Assembly (NCBI RefSeq): GCF_950295315.1
Contig: NC_080166.1
Coordinates: forward strand, 96,911,141 to 96,975,140
Reading direction: 5' to 3'
Source of the DNA: Erinaceus europaeus
Lineage: Eukaryota; Chordata; Mammalia; Eulipotyphla; Erinaceidae
DNA length: 64,000 nt
Both the position numbers and the translations under genes were made by a program. The notes under the pieces were generated by a model. It had not been told where the DNA came from. It saw only the letters and a program-made list of their open reading frames with translations, and searched no databases. Below, one piece after another: positions 42,917-54,781 of this stretch (position 1 is its first letter; each line of letters begins with the position of its first letter).

Positions 42917-43479
42917 AAAATTTATCTTTATTTATTATTATTATTTATTATTATTTTTATTTGTCCACAGAATTATTGCTGGGACTCAGTGCCTGTACTA
43001 CAAATCCACTGCTCCTGGAAGCTATTTTTTCCTTTTTCTTTCCCTTGTTGTTGTTGTTGTTATTATGATTATTGCTGTCATTGGGTAGGACAAAGAGAAA
43101 TCCAGAGAGGCTTGGAAGACAGAGAGGGCGAGAGAAAGATAGGCACCTGTAGACCTGCTTCACTGCCTGTAAAGCAACCCCCTGCAGAGAGGGAGGCAGA
43201 GGCTCAGACCAGGATCCTTATGCTGGTCTTTGCTGTTTGTACCATGTGCGCTTAACCCACTGCATCACTGCCCAGTCCCCTGTGTTTATTTATTTTTTGG
43301 ATAGAGATAGCTAGAAATAGAGAGGGGAGGAGGATATAGATAGGGGAGAGACAGAGAGATGCATACAGCATTGCTTTCACCACTTGCAAAGCTTCCCCCC
43401 TGCAGGTGTGTACCGGGGACTTGAACCTGGGTGAATTGTAACATGCGCACTTAACCAGATGTGCCACCACCAGGCCTCC
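42917..43479 (-). mobile_element. SINE-B interrupted by a SINE-A-long
   Basis: A perfect 11-bp duplication (aaaatgacttt, 42906-42916 and 43480-43490) encloses two minus-strand SINEs. The outer one is SINE-B: its tail is at 42917-42929 and its body and head at 43280-43479. The inner one is described separately. The shared duplication shows that the inner SINE entered the tail of the outer one. Confidence 0.82.
42930..43279 (-). mobile_element. SINE-A-long nested in SINE-B
   Basis: Minus strand. (TTA)n side at 42930-42960, 3' module ('aattattgctgggactcagt', 'caaatccactgctcctggaa'), (TTG)n stretch, body, and head ending 'tgcatcactgcccagtcccc'. Confidence 0.85.
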
Positions 43480-43490
43480 AAAATGACTTT

Positions 43491-45030
43491 TTCTATTTTA
43501 ATCCAATGTCAGGAAAATCTGCTACATATCTAAGGCAATATGTATCATTTCAAGTTAATTCAATCTTGTCCATGTTCCTATTAACTGAATTTGATCAAAT
43601 TCAAGACCTGACATAAGTTATAAAGCAAGTAGATTTCACTGAGGAACAGACCATTTCAGTAGCTCACTTAGACATGGTTTCTACATCCCTTGAATAAAAA
43701 AGATGCAGTTTTGTATCCATCTTCTTTTAATGGCATTATATACAAAAACTATAAATCTGTTTATTATAAAATACATGCACATTTATTTTCCTAATAGATA
43801 TAAAATGCTACAAAAGAATGAAATAAGACTTTCCAGATTGCAGAGAGAGATCTCAAAATGTCTGGATATAGCCAGCAATGCTTTTCCAATTTTCTATATA
43901 TTTACCAGACTTACTATCTACATAAACAGACTATGTGTTTAACCTTTTCCGGAGGCTTCCAAAGACTGTCTAGCTGGACTTTAAAAAGTCATCTGAAGTA
44001 AATGGATTCTTGGTGATAAATAATGATGACTTTTTTAAGTAGGTTTCTTTTTGTTTATTTTTTTCTGGCTAGAAGTAAAGTTTTATACCTCATTTTAAGA
44101 CCCAGGAATTTTTCTCATATATAACAAGAAAAAAACTTCCCCAAATTGGCTCTGACTTAGATGGTCTGGCTATTTGCTTCTTTCTTGCAGTTGTACCAAG
44201 AATTTCAACTCTGAGTCCCCTTATTTTTTATTATCTGTGTTTCCCACGATTAAATCAAAATTCTTTGAATACTTGTACTTTTACTGTTGTATCACAAAAT
44301 TGACTCAATAAGGGAAATGGAAATACTCTTAAAACTCTGGGATCCACCACAATGAAATATTTAATTAAATATATATATATGTGTATACACTTATTTAAAA
44401 TATATCAACTATGCCTTCCTCCCTTTGGTCATGGGAAAGGCAGCGAGGGAACATTCAACATGGCTCAGAATCCAAGTGGAGTCACTGACCCGAACATTTT
44501 CCACTTAATCATTTACATGAAACTCAATGCAATGCAGGTACCAAAAAAAAAAAAAAAGTACCAAAACCATACCAGAAGCAGCTGGTCCCAACTGCATAAT
44601 ATTATCTTAAAGAGCTGGGAAAATAAGGGACCAAGCCCAGGTCCTCTAGCTCTGTTGGAAGATATGCAAAACATTTACATAATTGCCAAGTGAAATCACA
44701 GCTCTCTCTCCCTTTGCCCAAAGTCACTGTGTGCAGTAGTGGGTCACATGATCTGTGAGATCAGACTAGTGGTCAGACAGACTTTTCTTAAGATGCTACA
44801 GTGTCACCTGGATATGGGGCACAAAAGGTCTGTTGAGTCCCTACAGGTCTAGAAAAGTCTTTTACCGTGACTTAAGAGAATGCAGAATAGTTTGAGAAGA
44901 AACTTTCAGTACCTGTGTCCTTGGTAATGTTCTTTAAAGAAGCAGTCTAAAATTACCATATAAATCAGTCATCACGTTCATAGATTACTACCCAAAGAAC
45001 ACAAAAATATTTAGGTAAAAGATTTATGCT
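43491..45030. other. Unique stretch
   Basis: 1.5 kb without recognised repeats apart from short A and AT runs (44370-44382, 44546-44558). No coding sequence recognised. A 113-codon frame at 44352 has no domain features. Confidence 0.4.
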
Positions 45031-45245
45031 CACCTATGCTCATTACAGTGCTATGTAAAATGCCCAGGATTCAAAAATACTGCTCAGATGTCAGAACAGA
45101 TGAAATCCCTCTTTTGCTACTATATAGATAGAACTGGAGCAAATCATGTTAAGTGAAATAAGCCAGAAGAAAGACATAAACCAGATAATCTCACTCATAA
45201 GTAGGTCTTAATAATCTTAGCAAGGAAAAATAAATAGTGGCCTAT
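45031..45245 (+). mobile_element. L1 ORF2 3'-end fragment
   Basis: Plus strand. 'gctcattacagtgctatgta', 'actggagcaaatcatgttaa' and 'gtgaaataagccagaagaaa' correspond to the end of L1 ORF2 and its 3' flank. Diverged and frame-broken. Confidence 0.65.
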
Positions 45246-45876
45246 TTCAGCTCACTTTCCTAATTTGTAGAATGAGATACTTGAGTGAAACAATCTGTTA
45301 CTATGTTATGTCTCTTTTCAAATTCTTTTTGAAAAGGAAAATTATATCACATGTTTAAAATTATCAAAATATCTGCATTTTCTTTTAAGTTGCCATATTG
45401 GAGGTTTCAAGAAATAGCAATTTTACTTACTTTATTTTTACTTTCTTTCTTTCTTTTCTTTTTCTTTCTTTCATTCCTTTTTTTTTTTTGCAATATGAAT
45501 TCTGCTTCTGGGTTATAGTTCTTGTAGTTTGACTTTCTATGACTTCCTCTATATTAGCCAACTATGGTGTCCCTCCGAAGCTCATGCAATTTATACACTG
45601 ATTAAACCTATTTCCATTTACTTTGAGACATCTACAAAATCAAATGACTTAATTCCAGTAAGAAGTGTGTTTTGAAAAATGTATCTGTATTCACTGAGTG
45701 GAAGCCAAGTTTAACTGTCCAGTCCATGACTTCCCTGTGGCCCAAGAACATTCTGATGGGCTGGGACTCCCACGAAGATTGAATTCTCAGTTCTCCACAG
45801 ATGTCTGACAGGATTTTAAGCTCTTAAAAATACCCCCATTGTCAGGTGGATTTGTCATGCAAGCACAGTTGGCAAA
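45246..45876. other. Unique sequence with a TTTC-rich run
   Basis: 45435-45490 is T/C-rich. Nothing else recognised. Confidence 0.4.
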
Positions 45877-45906
45877 AATAAAATAAAATAAAATAAAATA
45901 AAATAT
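45877..45906 (+). repeat. (AAAAT)n tract
   Basis: Six units. Confidence 0.92.
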
Positions 45907-45914
45907 TCCCTACT

Positions 45915-46080
45915 GGGAGGGAAGTTAATTCACCAGTTAAAGTGCACACTGTACCCTACACATGAGCCTGGGTTCAATCTCAGAACCACATGTGAGCACT
46001 ATGCTCGGCCCCATGGGAAACTCCATGAATGGTGAGTGATGGAGGCGGGGGGTGGGGTGGGAGGCATGCTTCTTTCTACC
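45915..46080 (+). mobile_element. Diverged SINE-B or SINE-C
   Basis: Plus strand. 'aagttaattcaccagttaaa' head-like and 'gcctgggttcaatctcagaa' B-box-like sequence. The tail is not clear. Confidence 0.38.
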
Positions 46081-46261
46081 TGAATTTAAAAAGGAAAAAA
46101 AAAATCTGCTGGGAACAATGGAACAGGAGCATAGGCATGAGGCACATCTTGGGGAGGTGTGAAGCTGTACATGGTGACAATAACAATCTTGTAAAGCAAT
46201 ATCTCCATGATAAAGTGATTCAGATTTAAAAAAAAAACCACCAACAAATGATAGCTGGATA

Positions 46262-46495
46262 CAGGTAGAAACTATACTATGATCTTCATGGCATTCCTAC
46301 AGTGTGGTGTATTGCACCAAAGCAAGGGAAAGAGGAAAAGGAATGGGATGAATGGGCTTTGGGGTCTTGGTGGTGTATGATGACAGAAAAGTTTCTAGGT
46401 TGGAGGAGACTTGCAGACATTTATCGTGGGGACCAGAAAGGCTGTATCTATGTTTCAATAATTGTACTATATTAACCCCCCAATAAGGCAGGGTA
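46262..46495 (+). mobile_element. L1-S 3' UTR, old copy
   Basis: Plus strand. 'gtattgcaccaaagcaaggg' and 'ttaaccccccaataaggcag' match the L1-S terminal region. Diverged. Confidence 0.65.
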
Positions 46496-46513
46496 AATAT
46501 CACTACCCAGTGC

Positions 46514-46517
46514 ATTA

Positions 46518-46548
<31 letters not shown>

Positions 46549-46549
46549 T
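46514..46549 (+). repeat. (ATT)n microsatellite
   Basis: About 11 ATT units, probably grown from the neighbouring L1 tail. Confidence 0.93.
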
Positions 46550-47616
46550 AACAGAACAAAGGGAGAAGCTCCTAAGCAGAATGCTATTTAACTACAAACC
46601 ATGAACAGCAAAGAATGTGACGGGAAACATTTAGCCATCATCATTTCCCTCCAAATTTCAGGCTCCCTCTAAGTGCTACTTAGTGACTTAAATTCCAACA
46701 CTGCCTCTCAGCCTCAGGATTGAATGTTCTCTTTTAAAACCCCTAGTTTTAGTTATTTCCTATGAATAAGTGTCTCTTTCTTTTTATCTGGCCTGCTTTT
46801 AGTCCTGTGTTTACCTAAAAAGCACCACTTTGTGAAGAAAACTGCCACCAATGTGTTGATTTACATCTTTTGTTAAGCCATCTACACAGAGACTTGGCCG
46901 GTTTCTACACTTCTGGTTATCAGTGCTATTAAGAGGCTCATTTTCATAATTTATTATTTATGTGAGTGTGACTTTACACAGTTGGTTTTTCTCTAAGTGC
47001 TACACACCTGCTTTTTTCTTTAAGAAAGATGACTTGCGTACTTTTAGAAGAAATCAGGAGGACTCTGATTTTTATCCTTTTCATTTCCATTCACACTGAA
47101 ATAGCTCTTAGTCCCCCTTTTTTAAGTGTGAAACTAAGTTCAAGATAACATAGATTGAAATTCAGACACACAAAAAGCCCTCCTTTTGAAATGAAAATGT
47201 TCTTCAATAATACCACGGCCTCCTAAAAAACCCATAGTGTTTTCAAATGTACTTTAAAATGAGGCAATCTGTTTCTTCCCATGAGGTGTATTATTTTAAG
47301 AGAAGTCCTCATTTGCTAGGGTGAAGTTATTGGGTTACCCATTAGCTTCCATGGCTCTCAGGCTAGACTAGAGCAGTGGAAAGAAATTCACTCTGTTGAC
47401 AATGTCTCACATTTGTCGTCAGAGAACAAGGACAATGGGTTGGGGTTGGGGGGGAGTAAAATGTCTGTACTCAGGCACCGATTTAAGGAAATAATTAAAT
47501 GTGAGAATGCATTTACTATAATTAGTTGCCTGAGCCATTGTGGCTTGGAAAGAGAATTATGTAGGCACATTCAGGAAAACTATGCAGTAGATACTGTGAT
47601 TTGAGAGCAGTGAAAG
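46550..47616. other. Unique stretch, candidate conserved sequence
   Basis: No repeats. 47330-47600 contains 'aaataattaaatgtgagaat' and 'ctataattagttgcctgagc', AT-rich homeodomain-type words in an otherwise balanced composition. No conserved coding frame. Confidence 0.35.
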
Positions 47617-47698
47617 TTCTCTCTCTCTCTTTCTCTGTGTGTGCATGTGAGAGAGAGAGAGAGACAAAGATATATATATATATATATATATATATATC
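47617..47698. repeat. Compound (CT)n(GT)n(GA)n(TA)n microsatellite
   Basis: Four dinucleotide runs in succession: CT at 47617-47633, a short GT run, GA at 47649-47663 and TA at 47671-47697. Confidence 0.95.
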
Positions 47699-47889
47699 TT
47701 AAAATTTTATAAATTTGTCTCTGTTGGCTCCTTGAACAAATTTTGCCTGTCCTTCCTAAAGTTTTGGCTTGCTCATATATCAAAGAAAGGCCAACACGTA
47801 CCCATTAGTGAGGTGTTTAAAATGAAAAGTTATGGCACAATGCCTGTAACAAAATAAATTCTCAACATAAATTAGCAATTAAAGCACTT

Positions 47890-48053
47890 GTTATTATTTT
47901 ATTTATTTATGTTTTAATTTCTTTATTGGAGGATTAATGGTTTATAGTTGACAGTAAAATACAATAATTTGTACATGCCTAACATTTCCCAGTTTTACAC
48001 ACAACAATCCAATTCCCACTAGGTCCTCCACAGGTAGATAAGAATCATAGGTG
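47890..48053 (-). mobile_element. L1-S 3' end, interrupted
   Basis: Minus strand. 'aatttctttattggaggatt' and 'tacaataatttgtacatgcc' match the L1-S terminus at 9.35-9.4 kb. It probably resumes after the SINE at 48379. Confidence 0.75.
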
Positions 48054-48378
48054 AGTGGGCCAAGTGGTAGTGCAATGGCTTACACACATGGCACAAAGCA
48101 CAAAGATGGGCATAAGGGTCCCAGTTAGAGTCCTAGACCTGTGGGGGGTCGCCTCTCAAGCAGTGAAGCAGATCTGCAGGTGTCTATCTTTCTCTCCCCA
48201 TCTTTGTCTTCGCCTCCTCTCTCCATTTCTCTCTGTCCTATCCAACAACAATGACAGCAATAACAACAACAATGATACACAACAAAGGCAACAATAGAGA
48301 AAAAATGACCTCTAGGTGCGGTGGATTCATAGTGCAAGCACTGAGCCCAGTAACAACCCTGGAAGCAAAAAAAAAAAA
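48054..48378 (+). mobile_element. SINE-A-long inserted in L1, with TSD
   Basis: Plus strand. A 15-bp duplication with one mismatch (aagaatcataggtga ending at 48053; aagaatcacaggtga starting near 48381) brackets it. The 3' module reads 'ctctaggtgcggtggattca', 'gtaacaaccctggaagcaaa', then poly-A. Confidence 0.9.
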
Positions 48379-48420
48379 AAAAGAATCACAGGTGAATCTT
48401 CCAGATTTGCAGTCCTTTTA

Positions 48421-48905
48421 ATATTCTGATTTTCTGATTTTGTTGGTTAAAGGGTGTGGTCAGTGATTATTATTTTGGTGACAAACCAAGCTATTCTCAT
48501 TAACAACTAAGTTTGGGAAACATGGCTTCCACAAGATGTAACAGAGAGCAATTTTATTTTCTGGATTTATTACCAAGAAACATAGCACAGAACATACTAG
48601 TCAAAAAAGATTCCCTGTGCCCTCACTTTGTTAAGCACCTTATCTAGCCAAACAAAGGCCTTAGGAGTAGTTCCACTTAATGAACACCAAAAGAGCTACA
48701 ATTAACCCCTTCTCTGCTTTTCTTCTTGAGAGTATGGGCGTAGATAAAGCAGAATCACTGAACTAGAGCCACTTGAGGCCTGGTTCTTGAATCATTCTAT
48801 AGATTATAGTCCCATATCATTTTCCTGCTGGACACAATCTAATTTATGTAACAAACTTTTGTTGAAATTATCACTAGCTCAACTATTATAATTCTAATTA
48901 TAATT
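48421..48905. other. Unique sequence
   Basis: Nothing recognised. Confidence 0.4.
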
Positions 48906-48910
48906 CAACA

Positions 48911-49002
48911 TTCTCTCTCTGTCTTCTCCTCTTTCTTCTCTCTCCCTCTCCCTCTCCCTCTTTCTCTCCCTCTCTCTCTTTCTCTCCCTCTCTCTTGCCT
49001 CC
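48911..49002 (+). repeat. CT-rich (CTCTCC)n-type tract
   Basis: Imperfect hexamer and dinucleotide pyrimidine repeats leading into a SINE fragment. Confidence 0.88.
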
Positions 49003-49052
49003 AGGGTTATCCTGGGGCTAGGTGCTATGAATCTAGTGATCCTGGAGCCCTA
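49003..49052 (-). mobile_element. SINE-A-long 3' module fragment
   Basis: Minus strand. 'cctccagggttatcctgggg' and 'gaatctagtgatcctggagc' are the reversed 3' module alone. Confidence 0.6.
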
Positions 49053-49217
49053 CCCCAATTGAGAAAGACAGAAACAAGCTGGTAGTATAGATTGGTCTGC
49101 CAACGCCCATGTTCAGTGGAGAAGCAATTACAGAAGCCAGACCCCCCACCTTCTGCACCCCATAATGATCCTGAGTTCATGCTTCCAGAGGAATAAAAAG
49201 GTTATAGAATAGAAAAT
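49053..49217 (+). mobile_element. L1-L terminal fragment
   Basis: Plus strand. 'ttcagtggagaagcaattac' and 'cagaagccagaccccccacc' blocks. It ends in the SINE-B head. Confidence 0.65.
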
Positions 49218-49566
49218 CTGGGTCCAGGCAGTGGCACACCTGGTTAAGTGCAGACATTACAGTGTTCAAGGACTCAGGTTCAAGTCCCTGGTCCCCACCT
49301 GCAGGGGGAAAGCTTTGTGAGTCATTTTTCTTTTTCTTTCTTTCTTTCTTTTTTTCTTTCTTTCTTTCTTTCTTTCTTTTTTTTTTTTTTTTTGTATAGG
49401 ACAGACAGAAATCGAGAGAGGAGGGCTAGATACAGAGGGAGAAAGAAATAGACACCTGCAGAACTGTTTCACTGCCTGTGAAGTGATCCCCCTCCCTGCT
49501 TTCCGCAGGTGGACAGGATCCTTGCTCAGGTCCTTGTACTTAAGCTGGTGGGCCACCGCCTAAGCC
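49218..49566. mobile_element. SINE-B (+) and SINE-A (-) facing each other
   Basis: 49218-49325 is the 5' half of a plus-strand SINE-B. A (TTTC)n and poly-T run (49326-49395) follows, then a minus-strand SINE-A at 49396-49566 whose head ends 'gggccaccgcctaagcccc'. The homologous cores form an inverted pair that could fold back in RNA. Confidence 0.72.
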
Positions 49567-50586
49567 CCAGAACATTCTCTCTTCATCTAATAGAGAGTGG
49601 AATCAAGAAACAAGTAAAAAGAAAGTAACCAAGAAATACTGATTGATTATACTGGGGAAATGTTATCTATTGGAGCATGGTCCAGTGAGATGGAAAAAAC
49701 AATAGTCTCATTTAAATAAAGTGGAGGAAATCCATGACAAAAAAAGGTCTAACATGTCATGGGGGAGGGTGGAATATTGGTTAATTCCAAGGAAAATGGC
49801 TACTAACCCACATACTGGCCAACCCTTACTCATCAAAGGGATTTCTGCTTTGAGCAATCAACAGCTGCATTGGGAAAAACCACAACAAAATAAAGAATTG
49901 ACTGGATTTTCAGACTTTGGTTGGGTGTCTGGTTTCCAGAAAACAGTTTCAAATATTTAAGCTGCTAACATTAGACCAACAATGAACTTAATGGTAATTG
50001 AAAACATCTTCTCAATAAATAAAAACACATTTTGCACACTTCATTTTAAAAGTTTACTCACGAGTTAGATGGGACACAGATGTGGTTTACAGACATTCTA
50101 TAGCTAAAGAAACAAAACTTGATGGGAAAGAAAAATACCAAAGAGGAAATGAACTGATATGATTTAAAGCGCTATATTATTACCATCGTAAATTATGTCA
50201 GCCACGGCTTCCTCAAGTGGAATTTTGCTTGATTTAATGCCAAACAAGGCCACTGAATTATTTTCAGTTAATTATGGGCTAGCCATATGCTGCAAGAAGA
50301 ACAATGTGTTAATCAGTCAACATTGACTCAATGGTGACAATTAAAGTGGTTATTTTCTATTCTACTGGACAAAGTATATCAACCACAGGAGATCATGAAT
50401 ATGATCTGTGTTGGTAGTAAAAACCCTACTAACTGATTTGGGGATACTTTAAAAAGATGTAAACTGACTCTATATGAAATTGATCATAAAAATGTATACT
50501 CTGATTTAGGCATACATGTGATATACTTACATATTCCCTTAATGGTGGGAAATTTCATGTGAGATCAGAGATCACATTCCTAGAAT
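49567..50586. other. Unique stretch, candidate conserved sequence
   Basis: 1 kb without repeats. 50040-50350 has several TAATTA/ATTA words ('tcagttaattatgggctagc', 'gtgttaatcagtcaacattg') typical of developmental enhancers. Conservation cannot be judged from one sequence. Confidence 0.35.
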
Positions 50587-50862
50587 TCATTTTTTCCCCT
50601 CCAGATTTATCACTGGGTCTCTGTGCTGGCACTACAAATCCACTGCTCCTGGAGGCCATTTTTTCTATTTTATTGGATAGAACAGAGAGAAATTGCGAGA
50701 GGAATGGAGATAGAGAGGTGTGGTAGACACCTGCAGACCTGCTTCTCCTCCGGTGAAGCATCCTCCCTGCAGGTGGGGAACAGGGGCTCAGACCCAGATC
50801 TTTGTGTAGGTCTATGAGTTTAGTACTACGTGTGCTTAAGGAGGGGCATGACTGTCCAGTCA
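50587..50862 (-). mobile_element. SINE-A-long copy
   Basis: Minus strand. 3' module ('agatttatcactgggtctct', 'caaatccactgctcctggag'), body, and head ending 'tgactgtccagtcac'. The AAC-rich middle is reduced. Confidence 0.82.
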
Positions 50863-50869
50863 CAGAACT

Positions 50870-51000
50870 CAAACTTTCCAGGAGGTAAGGGAGGGGGTGA
50901 AGATGACCATAGGGTCCTGGTGTATGATGAGAAATTGCATTCAGGTATCAACAACCATACTGTAAACCTTTAACCACCACCCCCAATACAGTGGGGAAAA
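50870..51000 (+). mobile_element. L1-S 3' UTR relic
   Basis: Plus strand. 'ggtcctggtgtatgatgaga' and 'ccacccccaatacagtgggg' resemble the 46.3-kb copy. Confidence 0.45.
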
Positions 51001-52124
51001 AAACTGCATAGATTATTCCTATTTCAAAAGGAATTCTGCATATACAACCAATGGCTTCTTATTACTCAAACCCATACACCCTTATAGAATTTATTTTTGA
51101 AATACATGCTGATCCTTTCCACTTATGGTGTTAATACCGAAACACTTTTGAATGCAATAAAGGATAGTTAACTAAGATATTCAAAGCATGATAAATTTGT
51201 CAAGTTGCTAGAAGATTAAAATGGACTGTGTGAGTAGTGTCAGGCGTGAATTCTCAACCTTCTTCCAGCCAAAGTGTAATTAGAGACATTGGGCTTACTT
51301 AGGCTCCTTGGACATCTGTTTTGCTAAGCCTTCTCTTTAAAGCCTTGATCTTTGCCTTCCTAATTACACATTTTATCAAAGCACTTTTCCAACTCTCTCC
51401 TAAACCCTGGACAATGGAGGCAATTTCAGTTGAGATTAGTATGTGAAGATTTTTGGTTTCATTGAGAAACTGAAATAGGGAGAGTTTGTGCAATTCCTGA
51501 AATATATATGTATGCATATATGTATATATATACATACATATGTATATATACAATTGTGTTAACAGGATCTTTATAGATCATGCTTACATTTTATACATGT
51601 TAAATATATATGTGCAATCATACTAAGACACATATGCATATGTAAGATGTATGTATAATACTGGATTCTATAATTGATAAAATAAAAATATTATGGAAGA
51701 AAATCAGTCAGAATTGGCAATTTATAAGTGTCAGCCATCTACAACATGGGGAAAAGATACATGTCAATATTTTCTTAATAGAAAAATGTTGCACACGTGT
51801 ATTTTATTGTGTACTTTATTTCCCCAAGATAACAGGACACAACAAAAGAAATTATATGAAACAGAAAGCTCTTTTTTAAAACAATACATAAGTAGCAAAC
51901 TATTTCCCATACTTATTTATGGGATCTTGTAAAATATGTTTATGTAACAGATAAGACATCTCACCATTTGAAAGAATCTATTTGAATTTTAAATGTTTAA
52001 ATTGCCTCTCTGTTTTAGGAGAACTCAGAGTTATTTACAGGATTGGCTTATAAGGCCTGCTCCTTTATGAGTATTTTTTCTAGAATCCTTATGCTGTAGA
52101 TGAAATGGCCCATAGGAATATCAT
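51001..52124. other. Unique AT-rich sequence with an alternating purine-pyrimidine run
   Basis: 51500-51551 is an imperfect palindrome of TATATG/CATATA units. No gene recognised. Confidence 0.45.
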
Positions 52125-52290
52125 AGAAGGCCAGCAGAACAGCTCCCGTGGACAGTGTGCTTGGTTTGCCATGTGAACAGCCCAGTTTCAAGCCCAACCT
52201 CCACAGCAATGAAAGAAGCTGTGTTCTGAGGTTGAGGTTGTTTTCACTCTCTGTGTGGGTATTTCCCCCTCTCTTTATCTGAGTCAGCCT
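52125..52290 (+). mobile_element. Diverged SINE-C
   Basis: Plus strand. 'gtgtgcttggtttgccatgt' head-like and 'cagtttcaagcccaacctcc' B-box-like sequence, with a CT-rich end. Confidence 0.42.
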
Positions 52291-52639
52291 CAAGCAGTCA
52301 GAGCTTGATGACAATAAAGAGAAAAATCATAGAGCATTCTGTTCCAGCTTCAAAAGTCTATGCCATCTGGTTGTAAAATAGAAGGATTAAATTCAGTAAC
52401 TTGCAGGTGGCATCACAGATCCAGATTCGAACACATGTGGGTATAGGGGCATCCAAGGTGCCCAACAAGTTGCTGAGTTTATGAAAATATGCTTATTGTT
52501 TCAGAAGTTATGTCTCCCTGTCCTTTTCCCATAAGTTCTTACTGAGACATTCCTTATACCAGGTGAGGGCAAAGTAACAAAGAATGCTGAGCTAGACCCT
52601 TCTCAGAACATATGGAGTGTCTTACAAAGCTCTGCACAC
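52291..52639. other. Unique sequence
   Basis: Nothing recognised. Confidence 0.4.
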
Positions 52640-52930
52640 TCTGTGGCTTGATGGTGGTGTACTCAATAGAGTGCACATGTTACCTTCTGTAAAGACTCGG
52701 GTCCAGGCTCCCCATGCCCACCTACACGGGGAGGGGGTGGCTTCATAAGCAGTGGAACAGTGCTGCAGTTTCAATCCTCTCTGCTTCCCTCTCCTCTGTC
52801 TCTCACTCTCTCTCTCAGAATAACCGACTAACCAAATAAACAAACCCATGCTTTTTTAGTAGCTGCAAGAAGGGTGGACTTCTGTTGGCACCAAAGCCCA
52901 GGGATAACCCTGGTGGCAAAAAGCAATGGA
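52640..52930 (+). mobile_element. SINE-B followed by a 3' module of SINE-A-long type
   Basis: Plus strand. SINE-B-like head and core (52640-52845) with an 'accaaataaacaaac' tail, then 'gtggacttctgttggcacca' and 'cagggataaccctggtggca' (52870-52922), which is the 3' module otherwise seen on SINE-A-long. It is either a recombinant SINE or a neighbouring fragment. Confidence 0.6.
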
Positions 52931-53059
52931 ACAACAGCAACAAAAGCCCAGGAATGTTTTTACAGTCGAGAAAAAGAATTGAAACACTCCTGAACTTGAT
53001 CTCATCCTCCTCCTAATCCTAAAATTGTTTTAAGTAACAACGAAATAGAAGTTATTTTG

Positions 53060-53205
53060 GAACCATGGAATAGCTCAGCCTGTTTGATCACCAAGATGCA
53101 TGCTTGAGACTCCAGAGACAACAGGTTCAATACCTGGTACCACCTTAAGCTTGCAATGTATAGAACACGGATATCTCTCTCTTTCGGAAATAAATAAAAG
53201 AAAGA
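53060..53205 (+). mobile_element. SINE-C copy
   Basis: Plus strand. 'atggaatagctcagcctgtt' head, 'caacaggttcaatacctggt' B box, CT-rich end and 'gaaataaataaaag' tail. Confidence 0.65.
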
Positions 53206-53885
53206 AAGTTCTAATAAAAATATCTGGTAAATGAGCAATTTGTACCACTTAGATTTTCCAAAGGCCTTTATTTTATTTTTTCTTTCATCCATGCTAAAAG
53301 TTACCCAAATAATTCATCTATTCTTTCAAGCAGAACTTGGGTATGACTTTAATTCTGATGTGGCTTTTAAACCATTCCCATCCTGACCATAAGAATATTG
53401 TAATTTTTTTTTCAAATTGGAGCTAAAAGAAGGCTAAAACTTTAAATCCATCTTCAGGGACTCAGGTGGGAGAGGACAGACTAACTATGGAGGTTGACAA
53501 TGATGTGTTATTTCCTTTTGGGTAAGTGATCACACACTAGAGAATAATCATGGGTATTTAGCAAAGTTAATAATTACATAGGATTTAAAAGAAAAGAAGG
53601 GATAAATTAACAGTGTGGAAAGTTCAGAACTACTCCTCCATACCTCATAAACATGTTCTCAGATTGGTTGTGGGAATTGTGGTTTGTGTTTCTTTAATCT
53701 CCGGGTATTCATAAAATGATATTTATAGGAATACTTGTTATTTCAAAAAGTGACTGATATATAATATGGTTGGTTCCTGCTTGTGAATTGCACTTCCTAA
53801 TTATATTTGAAGGATTCAGAGAGCATTCCCCTATAAAAGGAGAACTTTTAAAAACCCTCCTTTATCAGTGCAGTCCCTTTCTTTT
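53206..53885. other. Unique sequence
   Basis: Nothing recognised. Confidence 0.4.
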
Positions 53886-54012
53886 CCCTTCTCTCCTCTC
53901 CTCTCCTCTCCTCTCCTCTCCTCTCCTCTCCTCTCCTCTCCTCTCCTCTCCTCTCCTCTCCTCTCCTCTCCTCTCCTCTCCTCTCCTCTCCTCTCTCCTC
54001 TCCTCTCCCTCT
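53886..54012 (+). repeat. (TCTCC)n array
   Basis: About 25 pentamers, the complement of the GGAGA unit in the L1 5' UTR at 15466. The flanking 54013-54085 is a degenerate pyrimidine tract. All long frames here (SPLLSSPLL and GEERRGEE) are artefacts. Confidence 0.96.
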
Positions 54013-54294
54013 CTCCTCTCCCCTCCTTTCCTTCCCTTTCCTTTCTCTCCTTTTCCTCATTCCTTCCCTTTCTCTCCCTCCTCTCTCTGTTGGATAGAGG
54101 TAGAGAATCAAAGATAGAGCAAAACCACAGCACTATCCAAATGAGCTTTTTTGTTGATATTCACAACTTGAGGAAGTATTTTGCTATCCAATCACAACCT
54201 TAAGCACTGAAAGTATGATTTTTCTATCTGATGTGTTTGTCACCTAATATAAAGTTTTAGGCATTTTTTTTTAATTTAACTTACAGGTTGTTAT

Positions 54295-54440
54295 CAGAGA
54301 CCAGAAGAAATTACACTGTTGTTTAGGAAATAGACCTTCATGTCTGGAGATCCCAGGTTCAGTCCTGGGCTCCACCACAAGGCAAAGCTGAGCATTGCTT
54401 TGATAAAGCAAAGCAAACAAACAAACATAAAAAAAATGTG
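54295..54440 (+). mobile_element. SINE-C copy
   Basis: Plus strand. 'cacaaggcaaagctgagcat' body after a 'ggttcagtcctgggctccac' B-box region, with a (CAAA)n tail. Confidence 0.62.
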
Positions 54441-54609
54441 ACCAGTCTAATTACACATATATTTTAAGACACAACTTCTGGTAAATTTTCATTTTTAATG
54501 CATCCTTCTTTTCTCCTTCAAAAGCAAATAAAAAAAATCTTTATATTCTCCCAAGTAGGAATTTATAGAATGAATTATACAATAATTCAAATAATATGCA
54601 TTTTTTAAG

Positions 54610-54771
54610 CAGTATTTCTTTTTTTTTTTAAGATTTTATTTATCTGTGAGAAAGATAGGAGGAGAGAAAGAACCAGACATCACTCTGGCACATATGCTGC
54701 CGGGGATCAAACTCCGGACCTCATGCTTGAGAGTCCAAAGCTTTATCACTGTGCCACCTCCCGGACCACAT
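54610..54771 (-). mobile_element. SINE-C, well-preserved subtype
   Basis: Minus strand. Nearly the same text as 22699-22847, from poly-T to 'gccacctcccggaccac'. The close similarity of the two copies suggests relatively recent activity. Confidence 0.82.
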
Positions 54772-54781
54772 AACATGTCTT

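Noticed and set aside
53770..54203. Open frames of up to 115 codons rich in Ser/Leu/Pro or Glu/Arg/Gly
   Set aside because: They are translations of the (TCTCC)n array.
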